Assembly (NCBI RefSeq): GCF_900107455.1
Contig: NZ_FNQB01000005.1
Location: 1-64,000 of the forward strand
DNA: 64,000 nt
Source of the DNA: Asanoa ishikariensis
GTDB lineage: Bacteria > Actinomycetota > Actinomycetes > Mycobacteriales > Micromonosporaceae
Reading direction: 5' to 3'
Positions 16,501-24,237 of the stretch are shown piece after piece; positions within the stretch are counted from its first letter, which is position 1; every line of letters begins with the position of its first letter. Below the pieces are notes generated by a model that was not told the origin of the DNA, searched no databases, and saw only the letters and a program-made list of their open reading frames with translations. The translations under genes and the position numbers were made by a program.

Positions 16501-17818
16501 GTCCCGCCTGCCGGAAACGGTGCGGGAGCGCCAACTCTGCGCCCTCTTCGCCGCCAGCCTCGGCCGCGACATCGGGCCCGACGACGACTATTTCGCAGCC
16601 GGCGGCGACAGCCTGCGCGCGGTAGGCCTGATCGGCGCCGCACGCGACGCTGGGTTGGAGCTGAGCGTTGCGGACCTGTTCCGCGCACCGACCGCGGCCC
16701 GCCTCGCCGCGCACCTCGACGGGGCCGCCGCACCGCTCGCCCCGGTCGACCTGGCGGCCGAGGTCAGTCTTGACGTGGTCCCGCGACGGCGGCCTTCAGT
16801 CAGCCGCCCGCCCCGGCACATCCTGCTGACCGGTGCGACCGGCTTCCTCGGCGCCTTCCTGCTGTACGAGCTCGCCGCGGATCCCGCCGTGCGGGTCACC
16901 TGCCTGGTGCGCTCGGCGGACGGACTCGACAGGATCAGGAGGAACCTGCACGGGTACGGACTCCCGGAGCCGATCGGCAGCGTCGACGTGCTCACCGGCG
17001 ACCTCGCCGGCGAGTTTCCGCTGACGGTCGACGCCGACGCGATCGTGCACGCGGCGGCCGACGTGCACTGGCTCCGGTCGTACCACCAGTTGGCTCCGAC
17101 CAACGTCGGCGGAACGCGCCGGATCCTGGAGCTCGCCGCCCGGTCGGGCGCCGTCGTCCACCATCTCTCGTCGATGGGCGTGTTCGGGTACGGCCCGCGC
17201 GGCGCTGCCCGCGCGACGACCACATCGCCACTGCCGGCGCCGGAGCGGCTGGTCACCGGATACCAGCGGTCGAAGTGGGTGGCCGAAGGCATCTGTGAGC
17301 TGGCGCGGTCTCACGACATCCCGGTCACCATCCACCGGATCGCGCGGGTCAGCGGTGCGTCGACGACGGGAGCATGCCAGCGTGACGACTTCCTGTGGCG
17401 GATCCTCAAGGGCTGCGTCCAGGTCGGCGGGGTGCCGGCCGACACCGACCTGGCGTTCGACATCGTGCCGGTCGACCACGTGGCCCGCGCGATCGCGGAC
17501 CTGGTGCGAGAAGGCGCGGGCGGCAACCACCACCACGCCAACCCGATGCCCGTGACGTTCGCGATGCTCGTGGGCCACCTGCGAGAGGACGGCTATCCGC
17601 TCGCCGACCTCGACCGTGGCAAGTGGACCGAGTTGGTCGGGACCGACCCGGCGAACGCGGCGCACACGCTGGTGGACAGTTTCGCCGCGACGGCCTGGGG
17701 GCCGGACCACGAGGTCTTCCTCGAACCCGGTCCCGCAAGCGCCGGCTGCCCAGCCCCGGACGCCGAGCTCCTCCAGACCTATGTCGAGTACTTCCGCCGG
17801 ACCCGCTTCCTGCCTTAG
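13508..17818 (+). CDS. One-module NRPS-like enzyme: formyltransferase, adenylation, carrier, reductase
   Basis: 1436 residues from the ATG at 13508; an in-frame GTG at 13487 lacks a good ribosome site, while ggggaag precedes the ATG. Domains in order: a methionyl-tRNA formyltransferase-like domain (about 1-310) with the triad Asn90, His92 and Asp128 at the spacing seen in Fmt; a poorly conserved stretch (about 330-500) resembling the end of a condensation domain; an adenylation domain (about 510-1000, YTSGSTGRPKG at 653, Lys981); a carrier with Ser1035 in GGDSL; and a thioester reductase (GATGFLG at 1109, Tyr1252/Lys1256). The pocket residues read close to the glycine code. The likely sequence is to load an amino acid, N-formylate it and release it reductively as aldehyde or alcohol. 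There is no thioesterase, no second module and no phosphopantetheinyl transferase nearby. Confidence 0.9.
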   Translation: MNIVECRSAVFVGENALTVGCAERWLAAGHEIAGVASEVESVRDWARVRGIRDAERVGELGVEFDYLFSVVHLRMLPDTVLRRARLLAVNFHDGLLPVDAGLHASAWAIVRGATVHGVTWHVMTERADAGDILVQRRVAVGPDDTSWDLNTRCFAAGLDAFGELVDRLDAGTLQPVAQDLARRTYHGAADRPTLTIDWAQPAGRIAALVRATDFGAHANEFGTAKVALDDGRLLTVGGAEVTEARSTVRAGTVVAGGEGSLTVATTTHDLTLTAVASVAGLPVDLRDLVGRVLPALSEGAAFTAAQRVAVRQERAWVARLATARPMDVPYRRSAAPPSAWHHFDVPAVHDAPVAAVCAFLVRIGRGEPGDIGLRVSTGDGDGLMAPVVPFALPELNLTEYAGEVARRLDATRASGTYLRDVFVRHPRLHDVRTLDDGLPIELDLTGHPSTAGPATVLRIAVAEDGSSRWSVADSVLVEAEARALVAAFAGSAPVPAQAPAVDYPRDRCVHQLIADQVARTPDALAVTSAGQAVTYGQLHARTRELAARMAAHGVGPGDLVGVSVGRTPDLVATLLAVLRTGAAYVPLDPVYPPERIATMLDDARVRLLVTDTAPDPLVGAAAPAILHLRPAGLAIAADHPDSATPDDRAYVIYTSGSTGRPKGVQIGHRALTNFLWSMVREPGLTADDRMLAVTTVCFDIAVLELFGPLLVGGAVHLADADTARDGHALCALIERERPTVLQATPVTWKMLIAAGWRGTPGLRAWCGGEALTRDLADGLLTRAAEVWNLYGPTETTVWSTVSQVVAGAPVTLGQPVANTRLYVLDDQLRPLPVGVPGELGIGGDGVADGYLGRPVLTADRFRDDPFAAGRLYRTGDLVRRNADGQLEFLGRTDHQVKIRGFRIELGEIEAVLGAAAEVGSAVVVARRDGDEATLAAYVTPAPGQTVDIGALRLAAARRLPDYMVPATVTVLDALPLTANGKVDRGALPAPAPAAAATSSRLPETVRERQLCALFAASLGRDIGPDDDYFAAGGDSLRAVGLIGAARDAGLELSVADLFRAPTAARLAAHLDGAAAPLAPVDLAAEVSLDVVPRRRPSVSRPPRHILLTGATGFLGAFLLYELAADPAVRVTCLVRSADGLDRIRRNLHGYGLPEPIGSVDVLTGDLAGEFPLTVDADAIVHAAADVHWLRSYHQLAPTNVGGTRRILELAARSGAVVHHLSSMGVFGYGPRGAARATTTSPLPAPERLVTGYQRSKWVAEGICELARSHDIPVTIHRIARVSGASTTGACQRDDFLWRILKGCVQVGGVPADTDLAFDIVPVDHVARAIADLVREGAGGNHHHANPMPVTFAMLVGHLREDGYPLADLDRGKWTELVGTDPANAAHTLVDSFAATAWGPDHEVFLEPGPASAGCPAPDAELLQTYVEYFRRTRFLP

Positions 17819-17820
17819 CG

Positions 17821-17856
17821 GTCAAGGAGGGGCGGCCCCGGTCGCCCCTCCTTGAC
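17821..17856 (+). terminator. Perfect hairpin terminator of the NRPS gene
   Basis: Fourteen-base arms, gtcaaggaggggcg and cgcccctccttgac, pair perfectly around gccccggt and start two bases after the NRPS stop. The right arm also supplies the -35 element (TTGAC) of the following promoter. Confidence 0.8.
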
Positions 17857-17878
17857 GTATATCCGTCGCGGATATAGT
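17852..17878 (+). promoter_or_regulatory. padR promoter with PadR-type operator
   Basis: TTGACG (17852-17857) and TATAGT (17873-17878) are 15 bases apart. Between and across them lies the perfect inverted repeat tatatccg-tcg-cggatata (17858-17876), resembling the ATAT-rich palindromes bound by PadR proteins. The padR ATG follows at 17887, so the message would be nearly leaderless and probably autorepressed. Confidence 0.65.
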
Positions 17879-17886
17879 TTCGACCC

Positions 17887-18228
17887 ATGGCAAGCGGCGG
17901 TCCCCTCACTCCAGCGGTGCTCCACATCCTGCTCGCGCTCTCGGCCCAGGACCGCCACGGCTACGGGATCATGAAGCAGGTCGAGGCCGATTCCCGAGGA
18001 AAGGTCACGATGGGGCCAGGGACGCTCTACGGGTCGATCCGCCGGATGACCGACGCGGGCCTGATCTCCGAGAGCGACAAGAAGGTCGACCCGAGTTTGG
18101 ACGACGAGCGCCGCGTCTACTACCGCATCACCGCTCTCGGTCAGCAGACGCTGGCCGCCGAGTTGCAGCGCTACCGCGAGGTCGTGGCGGTCGCCCGGTC
18201 CCTGTCGCCCAAGACGGCGGGTGCCTAG
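17887..18228 (+). CDS. PadR-family transcriptional regulator
   Basis: 113 residues, the size of the short PadR subfamily: a winged helix (VLHILLALSAQDRHGYGIMKQVE, then GPGTLYGSIRRMTDAGLI) and a dimerisation helix at the C-terminus. It is followed 2 bp later by a membrane-protein gene that it most likely controls together with itself. The palindrome at 17858-17876 is the candidate operator. Confidence 0.92.
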   Translation: MASGGPLTPAVLHILLALSAQDRHGYGIMKQVEADSRGKVTMGPGTLYGSIRRMTDAGLISESDKKVDPSLDDERRVYYRITALGQQTLAAELQRYREVVAVARSLSPKTAGA

Positions 18229-18230
18229 TC

Positions 18231-18653
18231 ATGCGCTGGTACAGCAGGCTGCTCCGCCTCTATCCGAGGCCGTACCGCGAGCGCTTCGGCGAGAGCATGG
18301 AGCAGACATTCAGGGACCTCCGCCGTGAACGCCCCGGGCCCGGGTTCACCCTTTGGATTTTCCTCGAGACGTTCGCGGGCATCGTCCGCGAGCGCGCGAC
18401 AGACGTCGGGAGATCGGCCATGGCGAGGAACGTCTTCAAGACCGTCAAGTACGTCGCGCTGGCCGTCGGAGCCCTGATGGTCGCGGGCATCGTCACGGTC
18501 ATGCTGCTGGCCCGAGGTACCGGCGAAGACATCACGGGCGTCGTGGCACCGGCATTGTTGCTGACGATTCTCTCGGTGGTGGCCGCCGTGGTCGCGACCG
18601 TCATGCAGGGTCGGCAGAACAGGCGCAAGACACGCGACGACCTGGCCGGCTGA
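18231..18653 (+). CDS. Membrane protein coupled to PadR
   Basis: 140 residues. The N-terminal part (LYPRPYRERFGESMEQTFRD) resembles the opening of the many actinobacterial membrane proteins encoded directly after short PadR regulators; two membrane spans follow in the second half. Its start lies two bases after the padR stop. Function unknown; a role in membrane stress response is a common assumption for this pair, not shown here. Confidence 0.75.
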   Translation: MRWYSRLLRLYPRPYRERFGESMEQTFRDLRRERPGPGFTLWIFLETFAGIVRERATDVGRSAMARNVFKTVKYVALAVGALMVAGIVTVMLLARGTGEDITGVVAPALLLTILSVVAAVVATVMQGRQNRRKTRDDLAG

Positions 18654-18659
18654 CGCCAC

Positions 18660-19449
18660 TCACTCGCGCGTCGACAGCGCCGCTTGTTGCTCACGGCAGA
18701 CCGTCAGCGTCGGGTGGTCGTCCTCGACCACGCCTTCCAGGACGCTGATCGCCCGTCCGTAGAACACCAGTGCCTCAGCCGCGCGACCGCGTTGCTCGCA
18801 CAGCGTTCCGAGGTTCGTCAGGGTGGTCGCGAGCTCGGGGTGGTCCGGCCCGAGTGCCCGCTCCTTTATCGCCAGCGCGCGACGGTACAGCGGCTCTGCC
18901 CGGGCAGGCTCGGCACGCCGGTGGTAGATGCTGCCGAGGTTGTGCAGGCAGACAGCCACCTCGTGGTGATCAGCGATCCGCTCGAACACCTCCAGGGCCT
19001 CCTGGATGAGCTGCTCGGCCTCGTCGTCCCGGCCGAGGCCGTCGAGGATGGCCGCCAGGGCGCACTTTGTCGGCGGCGACGTCGGGATGGCCGGCGCCGA
19101 CGGCCCTGACCCGGATGTCGACGGCCCGGCGGGCCGGTCGTTCCGCATCCGACAGCGCGCCGCGGGCGTGGGCCAGGCCGCCCAGGTTGTGGTAGATGCT
19201 GGCCACGTCGACGTGGTCCGGGCCCTGGACACGTTCGATGATCGCCAGCGCCCGGTCGTACAGGACCTGGGCTTCGTCGAACCGTCCCGTGTACTTGTAG
19301 GTGACCGCCAGCGCGTTGCAGATGTCCGCGATCGCCAAGGGGTCCGAAGCGTGCCGCAAGGTGCTCCGCAGCAGCGCGGCCGCCTCGGTGTAGCGGCCTT
19401 GGGCGCGCAACAGCTCGGCCCGGGCCAACCGCTTCTCAAGAGGTGGCAT
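18660..19449 (-). pseudogene. Tetratricopeptide-repeat protein with a frameshift
   Basis: Coding similarity runs continuously on the minus strand but changes frame once. The first part (from the ATG at 19449 to about 19066) reads MPPLEKRLARAELL... and contains TPR helices such as EAQVLYDRALAIIERVQGP. The second (about 19066 to 18660) continues with ALAAILDGLGRDDEA and further TPR units (AEPLYRRALAIKERALGP). One extra base near 19064-19067 would restore one frame of about 262 residues when removed. It is either a recent pseudogene or a sequencing error. The start overlaps the MFS gene stop by 14 bp, so it was translationally coupled to it. Confidence 0.75.
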
Positions 19450-20683
19450 CGATCAGGTTCGCCTTCAACGGCAGCCGGCGGCCCACACTCCAGGCGAGCA
19501 ACGCGACCACACCGAGCGTGGCGATCAGGACAGCGAACAGACCGTGTCCGTGGCCGGCGGCGATCACAAGGCCGGCGACCCCTGGCCCACCGACATAGCC
19601 GACGGTCCAGGCGAGCGCGTACGCCCCGTTGTAGCGCCCCCGCAGGGAGTCCGGCGCGAGGTCGTTGACGATCGCGGGGACGGTCGGCGACACCAGCGTC
19701 TCACCGATCCCGAAGAGCACCATGGCCGCCACGAACAGAGGCAGAGCACCGCGCGAGCCGGCGAACAGCGTCATCGCCCACGCCGCTGCCATGAAGGCGG
19801 CCGCCAGAGCGATGCCCCGAGTCCGCCGCCGACCGGTCATCATGCGCAGCACGACCAACTGGGCCACGACGACGGTGACCATGTTCGCGGCGAACGCCAG
19901 CCCTAGGCCACGCGGGCTCAGACCGCCAACTTCGGTGGCGTACGCGGGGAATGCCGCGTGGTACTGCGCGTAACCCGCCATCACGAGCAGGAAGACCAAC
20001 ACCCACATGCGCAGGAAGACCCGGTCCCGCAGCACGTGCCGATAGCTGCCCTCCGCGAACGAAGGCTCAGCCGCGTCGCTCTGCACGTCGCGCAGACGGC
20101 CCAGGACCAAGGCGAAAGCGACGAACGACGCGGCGTCGAGCACGAACACCAGCACGAAGGTCGACGGCGTCTGGAAGCTGACGATCAACGCGCCCAGCAC
20201 GGTGCCGACGCTGAGCCCGACGTTCAACGTCGCATGTCGCACGGCGAAGACCTGCGGACGTTGCGCCGCGTCGACCGTGGTGGCCAACAGGGCGTCCTGC
20301 GCGGGCAGCAGCGCCGCCATGCCCATGCCGTACAGGAACGTGGCGGCGAAGCCGTGCCACGTGGCGTGCACCAGCGCGATCGCGCCGGCGCCGGCGGCCG
20401 CCACCGCCAATCCCGCGATGACGGCGCGCCGTGCTCCGATCCGATCCGCGAGCCACCCACCCGCCGGGTTCCCCACCAGGCCGGCCAGAGCCACGGTGGA
20501 GAGCATGAGCCCGGCGACCCCGAGGTTGATCCCCCGCACCTGATGCAGATAGACGAGCAGGAACGGCAGCGTCAGCCCACTGCCCAGGGCGGAGACAGCG
20601 TCGCCACCCAGGACGAACCAGGCGCGGGGGGAGAGCCTCGGTATCCAGCTACTTGCTGGTTCGGAGCCCAACCAGGATTTCAT
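19436..20683 (-). CDS. MFS transporter (12-span type)
   Basis: 415 residues with about 12 membrane spans, motif A (GGWLADRIGARRAV) and a short loop repeat later in the protein. It looks like a small-molecule exporter; the substrate is unknown. No ribosome site precedes its ATG at 20683, which lies inside a small upstream ORF (20649-20759) with a strong ribosome site, so translation probably depends on reading that ORF. A TPR gene, now frameshifted, overlaps its end. Confidence 0.85.
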   Translation of the reverse strand: MKSWLGSEPASSWIPRLSPRAWFVLGGDAVSALGSGLTLPFLLVYLHQVRGINLGVAGLMLSTVALAGLVGNPAGGWLADRIGARRAVIAGLAVAAAGAGAIALVHATWHGFAATFLYGMGMAALLPAQDALLATTVDAAQRPQVFAVRHATLNVGLSVGTVLGALIVSFQTPSTFVLVFVLDAASFVAFALVLGRLRDVQSDAAEPSFAEGSYRHVLRDRVFLRMWVLVFLLVMAGYAQYHAAFPAYATEVGGLSPRGLGLAFAANMVTVVVAQLVVLRMMTGRRRTRGIALAAAFMAAAWAMTLFAGSRGALPLFVAAMVLFGIGETLVSPTVPAIVNDLAPDSLRGRYNGAYALAWTVGYVGGPGVAGLVIAAGHGHGLFAVLIATLGVVALLAWSVGRRLPLKANLIDATS

Positions 20684-20759
20684 TGTGGTTGAGCGCGATG
20701 CCTCGGCGGACCTTCACCGAAGTGGTCTGCTTCGGCCGCTTGCTCTGCTTGCTCGACAT
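20649..20759 (-). CDS. 36-residue leader-like peptide upstream of the MFS gene
   Basis: This short ORF begins at an ATG (20759) with an excellent ribosome site (ggagg, six bases upstream) and ends with TAG at 20649. The product starts MSSKQSKRPKQTTSVKVRRG, is very basic in its first half and ends VGLRTSK. It overlaps the start of the MFS gene by 35 bp in another frame, and the MFS start itself has no ribosome site. It could be a leader peptide controlling the transporter by translation attenuation or coupling, or a small secreted or modified peptide exported by it. I do not recognise a family. Confidence 0.6.
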   Translation of the reverse strand: MSSKQSKRPKQTTSVKVRRGIALNHNEILVGLRTSK

Positions 20760-20787
20760 GCCGTCCTCCAACCCCCGATGGGAGACC

Positions 20788-20816
20788 TATCCCACCGGTA
20801 TAGCGGCACCTGTCAA
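20788..20816 (-). promoter_or_regulatory. Promoter of the leader ORF / MFS operon
   Basis: On the minus strand TTGACA (20816-20811) is a perfect -35 and, after 17 bases, GGGATA (20793-20788) is a plausible -10. An imperfect palindrome, ctataccggtgggatag, covers the -10 and could be an operator. The -35 overlaps the stop codon of the upstream dehydrogenase gene. Confidence 0.5.
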
Positions 20817-21844
20817 GCGACGGGTTCCCAGCGGCCCGACTTCATCGAGCGGTAGCAGGCGTCGACGACCTTGTTGACCACCAGGCCGTCGTGGAAGGTC
20901 TCCAGTGGAGGCTCGCCGGCCGCGAAGCGGTCCACGAAATGCCGCATCTCCTGTGAGAAGCCGTAGGCACGCGTCTCCTCCGGCACCGGGTAGACCCAGC
21001 CCGTGTCCGCGTCGGACTTCTCCACGAGGTAGCCGACCGGCTTGGTGATGAAGCCCCACACCGGTGTCGACGCCGTGTCCGTCACCAGGCGGCCGGCGCT
21101 GCCGACGATCTCGTGGCGTAGCTGCATGCCGCCCTGCTCCACCCAGGAGCTCTCGATCGAGGCGACCTGTCCGCCGGCGAACTTCAGCAGGGCGATCGAC
21201 GTGTCCTCGCCGGTGGTCTTGTCCTGGTGGGCGAGCGTCGCGCCCCACGCGAAGACCTCGACGATCGGGTTGTCCCGGCCGAAGAAGTGCCGGGCCGACT
21301 CGATCGTGTGGCAGCCCATGTCGAGCAGCGCGCCGCCGCCGGCCGTCTCGGCGTCCCAGAAGTGCGCGGCGTGCGGGCCGGAATGTCCTTCGCGGGCGCG
21401 CATCCAGAGCACGTCGCCGATGCCGCCGGCCGCGACGATCTCGTGTGCCTTGGCGAGGTTGGGGGAGAACACCGAGCTCTCCGCGTACCCATGCCAGATC
21501 CCCGCTGACGTGACCACATCGAGGATCTCGGCCGCCTCTGCACCGGTGCGGGCCAGCGGCTTGGTGCAGACGACGCCCTTGCCGGCCGCGGCGACCAGGC
21601 GCACGGCCTCCAGGTGCACCTCGTTGGGCAGGGCGACGACGACCAGGTCGACGGCCGGGTCGGCGCACAGCGACGCCATGGTGTCGTGTGGTCTCGTGTC
21701 CCGTCCCGGCTTCGCGGCGAAGGCGGCGGCCCGCTCCGGCGAGCGGGAGTAGTGCGCCACGAGCCGTGCGTCGCGTACGTCGTCGAGTGCCTCGGCGTAG
21801 GTCTCGCCGATGAACCCGGACCCCAGCAGGCCGACCCCGATCAT
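20813..21844 (-). CDS. Gfo/Idh/MocA-family NAD(P)-dependent dehydrogenase
   Basis: 343 residues from the ATG at 21844, which has a ggagg ribosome site; a frame extension to 21928 is unlikely to be coding. The Rossmann motif VGLLGSGFIG opens the protein and the family catalytic signature follows in VVCTKPLARTGAEA (the EKP-like lysine region). A GGGALLDMGCHTIE segment lies in the C-terminal substrate domain. These enzymes oxidise or reduce a sugar, inositol or sugar-derived hydroxyl. It is divergent from the ABC sugar importer and shares a regulatory region with it, so it probably acts on the same imported compound. Confidence 0.9.
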   Translation of the reverse strand: MIGVGLLGSGFIGETYAEALDDVRDARLVAHYSRSPERAAAFAAKPGRDTRPHDTMASLCADPAVDLVVVALPNEVHLEAVRLVAAAGKGVVCTKPLARTGAEAAEILDVVTSAGIWHGYAESSVFSPNLAKAHEIVAAGGIGDVLWMRAREGHSGPHAAHFWDAETAGGGALLDMGCHTIESARHFFGRDNPIVEVFAWGATLAHQDKTTGEDTSIALLKFAGGQVASIESSWVEQGGMQLRHEIVGSAGRLVTDTASTPVWGFITKPVGYLVEKSDADTGWVYPVPEETRAYGFSQEMRHFVDRFAAGEPPLETFHDGLVVNKVVDACYRSMKSGRWEPVA

Positions 21845-21859
21845 GGATCCTCCAAAACC

Positions 21860-21923
21860 AACAAGTGGTACGCCGTGGATGCGCACCTTAGCATCACTGC
21901 AAACCAAAGCTGTACCTCTTGTT
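21860..21923. promoter_or_regulatory. Paired inverted operator half-sites between the divergent sugar genes
   Basis: aacaagtggtac (21860-21871) and its inverted counterpart gtacctcttgtt (21912-21923) differ at one base. They sit on either side of the divergent promoters of the dehydrogenase and the ABC importer; TTGTTA/TATATG (21919-21924, 21941-21946) is a likely promoter for the importer. Similar TGGTA elements occur next to the gntR gene at 26022-26043, pointing to that GntR protein as the regulator. Confidence 0.55.
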
Positions 21924-22012
21924 ACCACTGGGTCTACCTGTATATGCTCCCGCCTCAGGCGCCGGCCACCGGGGGGAGCCGCGCGATGGCAACGATGACG
22001 AGAGGCAACTCA

Positions 22013-23293
22013 ATGCGTGCATTCCGTGCGTCCGTTGCGCTGGTCGCGGCGGCAGCAGTCGTCCTGACCTCGGGCTGCTCCCCGTCGGCGAGCGGCGGTG
22101 ATCCCGGCAAGGTCACGCTCACACTCGGCAGTTGGCGCACCGAGGACCTTGCGATGTGGCAGGACGAGATCCTGCCGGCCTTCGAGAAGACCCACCCGAC
22201 GATCGACGTCAAGTTCAGCCCGACCAATACCAATGAATACAACGCCGCGATCCAGTCGCAGGTGGACGGCGGCACCGGACCGGACCTGATCACCTGCCGG
22301 CCGTACGACGTGAACCGTTCGTGGATCAAGAAGGGGTACTTCGAGAAGCTCGACGGCAAGCCCATGCTGGACGCCTTCGACCCGCTCGCCCTCGACCCGT
22401 GGGCCGGCGACGACGGCAGCCCCTACTGCCTGCCGACCGCCGCGGTCCTGGCCGGCTTCTTCTACAACAAGGACATCTTCACCGAGCTGAACCTCCAGGT
22501 GCCGACCACACAGGACGAGTTCCTGTCGGTGCTCAAGGCCATCAAGGACAACGGGAAGTACGCGCCGCTCGCGGTCGGCTCGGCCGAGTCCTGGCAGCTC
22601 GCGTACAACGGGCTCTACAGCATCGGCCCGGCGTACTGGAAGGGCGAGGAGGGCCGGCAGGGGCTGATCAAGGGCACCAAGAAGGTCACCGACCCGGACT
22701 TCGTCGCCGCGTTCTCGGCCTTCGACGCCTGGAAGCCGTACCTGCCGAAGGGCTCCGCGAGCCTGAAGTACTCCGACATGACGCAGTTGTTCGCGCTCGG
22801 CAAGGCCGCGATCCTGCCCGACGGTTCGTGGGACATCAACCAGGTGGCCGTGGGCAACCTCAACGTCGGTGTCTTCGGTCCGCCGGCGGCGACCACGGGC
22901 GGCGAGCGCTACGTCCAGGAGATGCCGGACATGGCGATCGGCGTCAGCGCGGCCAGCAAGCACAAGGCCGAGGCGGAGACGTTCCTCGCCTGGACCGCGA
23001 CGCCCGAGTTCCTGTCGCTGTACGTGAACAAGCTCCCCGGGTTCTTCTCGATGGGCAAGGAGCCGGTCACCTACACCAACAAGCTCGCGCAGGAGTTCGC
23101 CGACCTGAAGCAGGGCGCCAAGCTCACGCCGCGGCTCGGCCTGGACCGGCTCAGCGCCGGCACGCCGCCCTTCGACGACGAGGTCTGGCGGGTGCTGCAG
23201 CTCATGTACACAAAGGACCTGAGCCCGCAGGACGCCACCGCGGAACTGCAGAAGGGCCTGTCGGCCTGGTACGCCCCGCAGCAGCAGAAGTAG
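22013..23293 (+). CDS. Carbohydrate ABC transporter substrate-binding lipoprotein
   Basis: 426 residues from the ATG at 22013 (gagagg ribosome site); an in-frame ATG at 21986 is equally well placed and would add nine residues. A lipoprotein leader ends in VLTSGC, and the mature part has the fold features of family 1 sugar-binding proteins: VTLTLGSWRTED, GTGPDLITC, FYNKDIFTELNLQVPTTQDEF and ILPDGSWDINQ. It should bind the imported sugar or glycoside outside the cell and hand it to the two permeases encoded next. No ATPase gene is in the cluster, so a shared MsiK-type ATPase is probably used. Confidence 0.92.
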   Translation: MRAFRASVALVAAAAVVLTSGCSPSASGGDPGKVTLTLGSWRTEDLAMWQDEILPAFEKTHPTIDVKFSPTNTNEYNAAIQSQVDGGTGPDLITCRPYDVNRSWIKKGYFEKLDGKPMLDAFDPLALDPWAGDDGSPYCLPTAAVLAGFFYNKDIFTELNLQVPTTQDEFLSVLKAIKDNGKYAPLAVGSAESWQLAYNGLYSIGPAYWKGEEGRQGLIKGTKKVTDPDFVAAFSAFDAWKPYLPKGSASLKYSDMTQLFALGKAAILPDGSWDINQVAVGNLNVGVFGPPAATTGGERYVQEMPDMAIGVSAASKHKAEAETFLAWTATPEFLSLYVNKLPGFFSMGKEPVTYTNKLAQEFADLKQGAKLTPRLGLDRLSAGTPPFDDEVWRVLQLMYTKDLSPQDATAELQKGLSAWYAPQQQK

Positions 23294-23347
23294 CGGCCCG
23301 GACGGGGATGCGCGCGGCGCATCCCCGTCCTCACCGAAAGGACAACC

Positions 23348-24226
23348 GTGCGCAGGGCCCACTATCGGTACTTCCTCGCGTTCACACTGCCCGCGCTCGC
23401 GGTCTACGTGCTCTTCGCGGCGCTGCCGCTGCTGAACTCCATGTACTACAGCCTCTTCGACACCGACGGGGACGTGGCGCGGTTCGTCGGCCTCGACAAC
23501 TACCACTACCTGTTCACGAACCCGACGACGAGCGAACGGTTCTGGAACGCGCTGGTCAACAACCTCGAGTTCTTCGCGATCCACCTGCTCGTCGAAGTGC
23601 CGCTCGGACTGTTGCTGGCCGCGCTGCTGACCTCCGGGCGGCTGAGGCGATCGACCGGCCTCTACCGCACGTTGCTGTTCATCCCGACCACCCTGTCGGT
23701 GGTGATCGTCGGGTTCATCTGGCGACTCATCATCAACCCGTTGTGGGGGCTGGTCGACTACCCGCTGCTCGGCACCGAGACCACGGCGCTGCCGACCATC
23801 TCGCTGATGTCGGTGTGGCAGTACGTCGGCATTCCGATGATCTTCCTGTACGCGGCGCTGCTCGCCGTGCCCAGCGACGTCCTGGAGGCGGCCCGGGTGG
23901 AAGGCGCGGGCGGCTGGACCACGTTCTGGCGGATCAAGTTCCCGCTCATCGCGCCGCAGTTCGGACTGATCGCCATCCTGACGTACATCTGGACGTTCAA
24001 CGGGTTCGATCTGGTCTTCGCCCTCAACGGGTCGGCGCCCGGTCCCAACTACAGCACGGACATCCTCGGCACGCTGTTCTACCGCACGTTCTTCGGCTCG
24101 AGCGGCCAGCTCGCCGATCTCGACCTGGGCGCCACCGTGGCCAGCGTCATCTTCCTGATCATCCTCGTCATCACCGGCGCGTACTTCGGTCTGTTGCACC
24201 GCCGGCTGAAGTCGTACGAGCTGTGA
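23348..24226 (+). CDS. ABC sugar transporter permease (MalF type)
   Basis: 292 residues starting at GTG (23348), with six membrane spans. The EAA loop that contacts the ATPase reads EAARVEGAGGWTTFWRIKFP. It lies 54 bp after the binding-protein gene and 11 bp before the second permease. It is one half of the membrane channel for the sugar importer. Confidence 0.93.
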   Translation: MRRAHYRYFLAFTLPALAVYVLFAALPLLNSMYYSLFDTDGDVARFVGLDNYHYLFTNPTTSERFWNALVNNLEFFAIHLLVEVPLGLLLAALLTSGRLRRSTGLYRTLLFIPTTLSVVIVGFIWRLIINPLWGLVDYPLLGTETTALPTISLMSVWQYVGIPMIFLYAALLAVPSDVLEAARVEGAGGWTTFWRIKFPLIAPQFGLIAILTYIWTFNGFDLVFALNGSAPGPNYSTDILGTLFYRTFFGSSGQLADLDLGATVASVIFLIILVITGAYFGLLHRRLKSYEL

Positions 24227-24237
24227 GTGGTGGACAA

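Noticed and set aside
20649-20759. Lanthipeptide or lasso precursor for the small ORF
   Set aside because: The peptide has no cysteine, no leader motif of those classes, and no modification enzyme gene is adjacent.
22321-24237. Long open frame on the plus strand crossing the binding-protein and first permease genes in another frame
   Set aside because: Only its 3' end (24238 onward) is a real gene, the second permease; the upstream part is an Arg/Gly-rich shadow of two well-supported genes.
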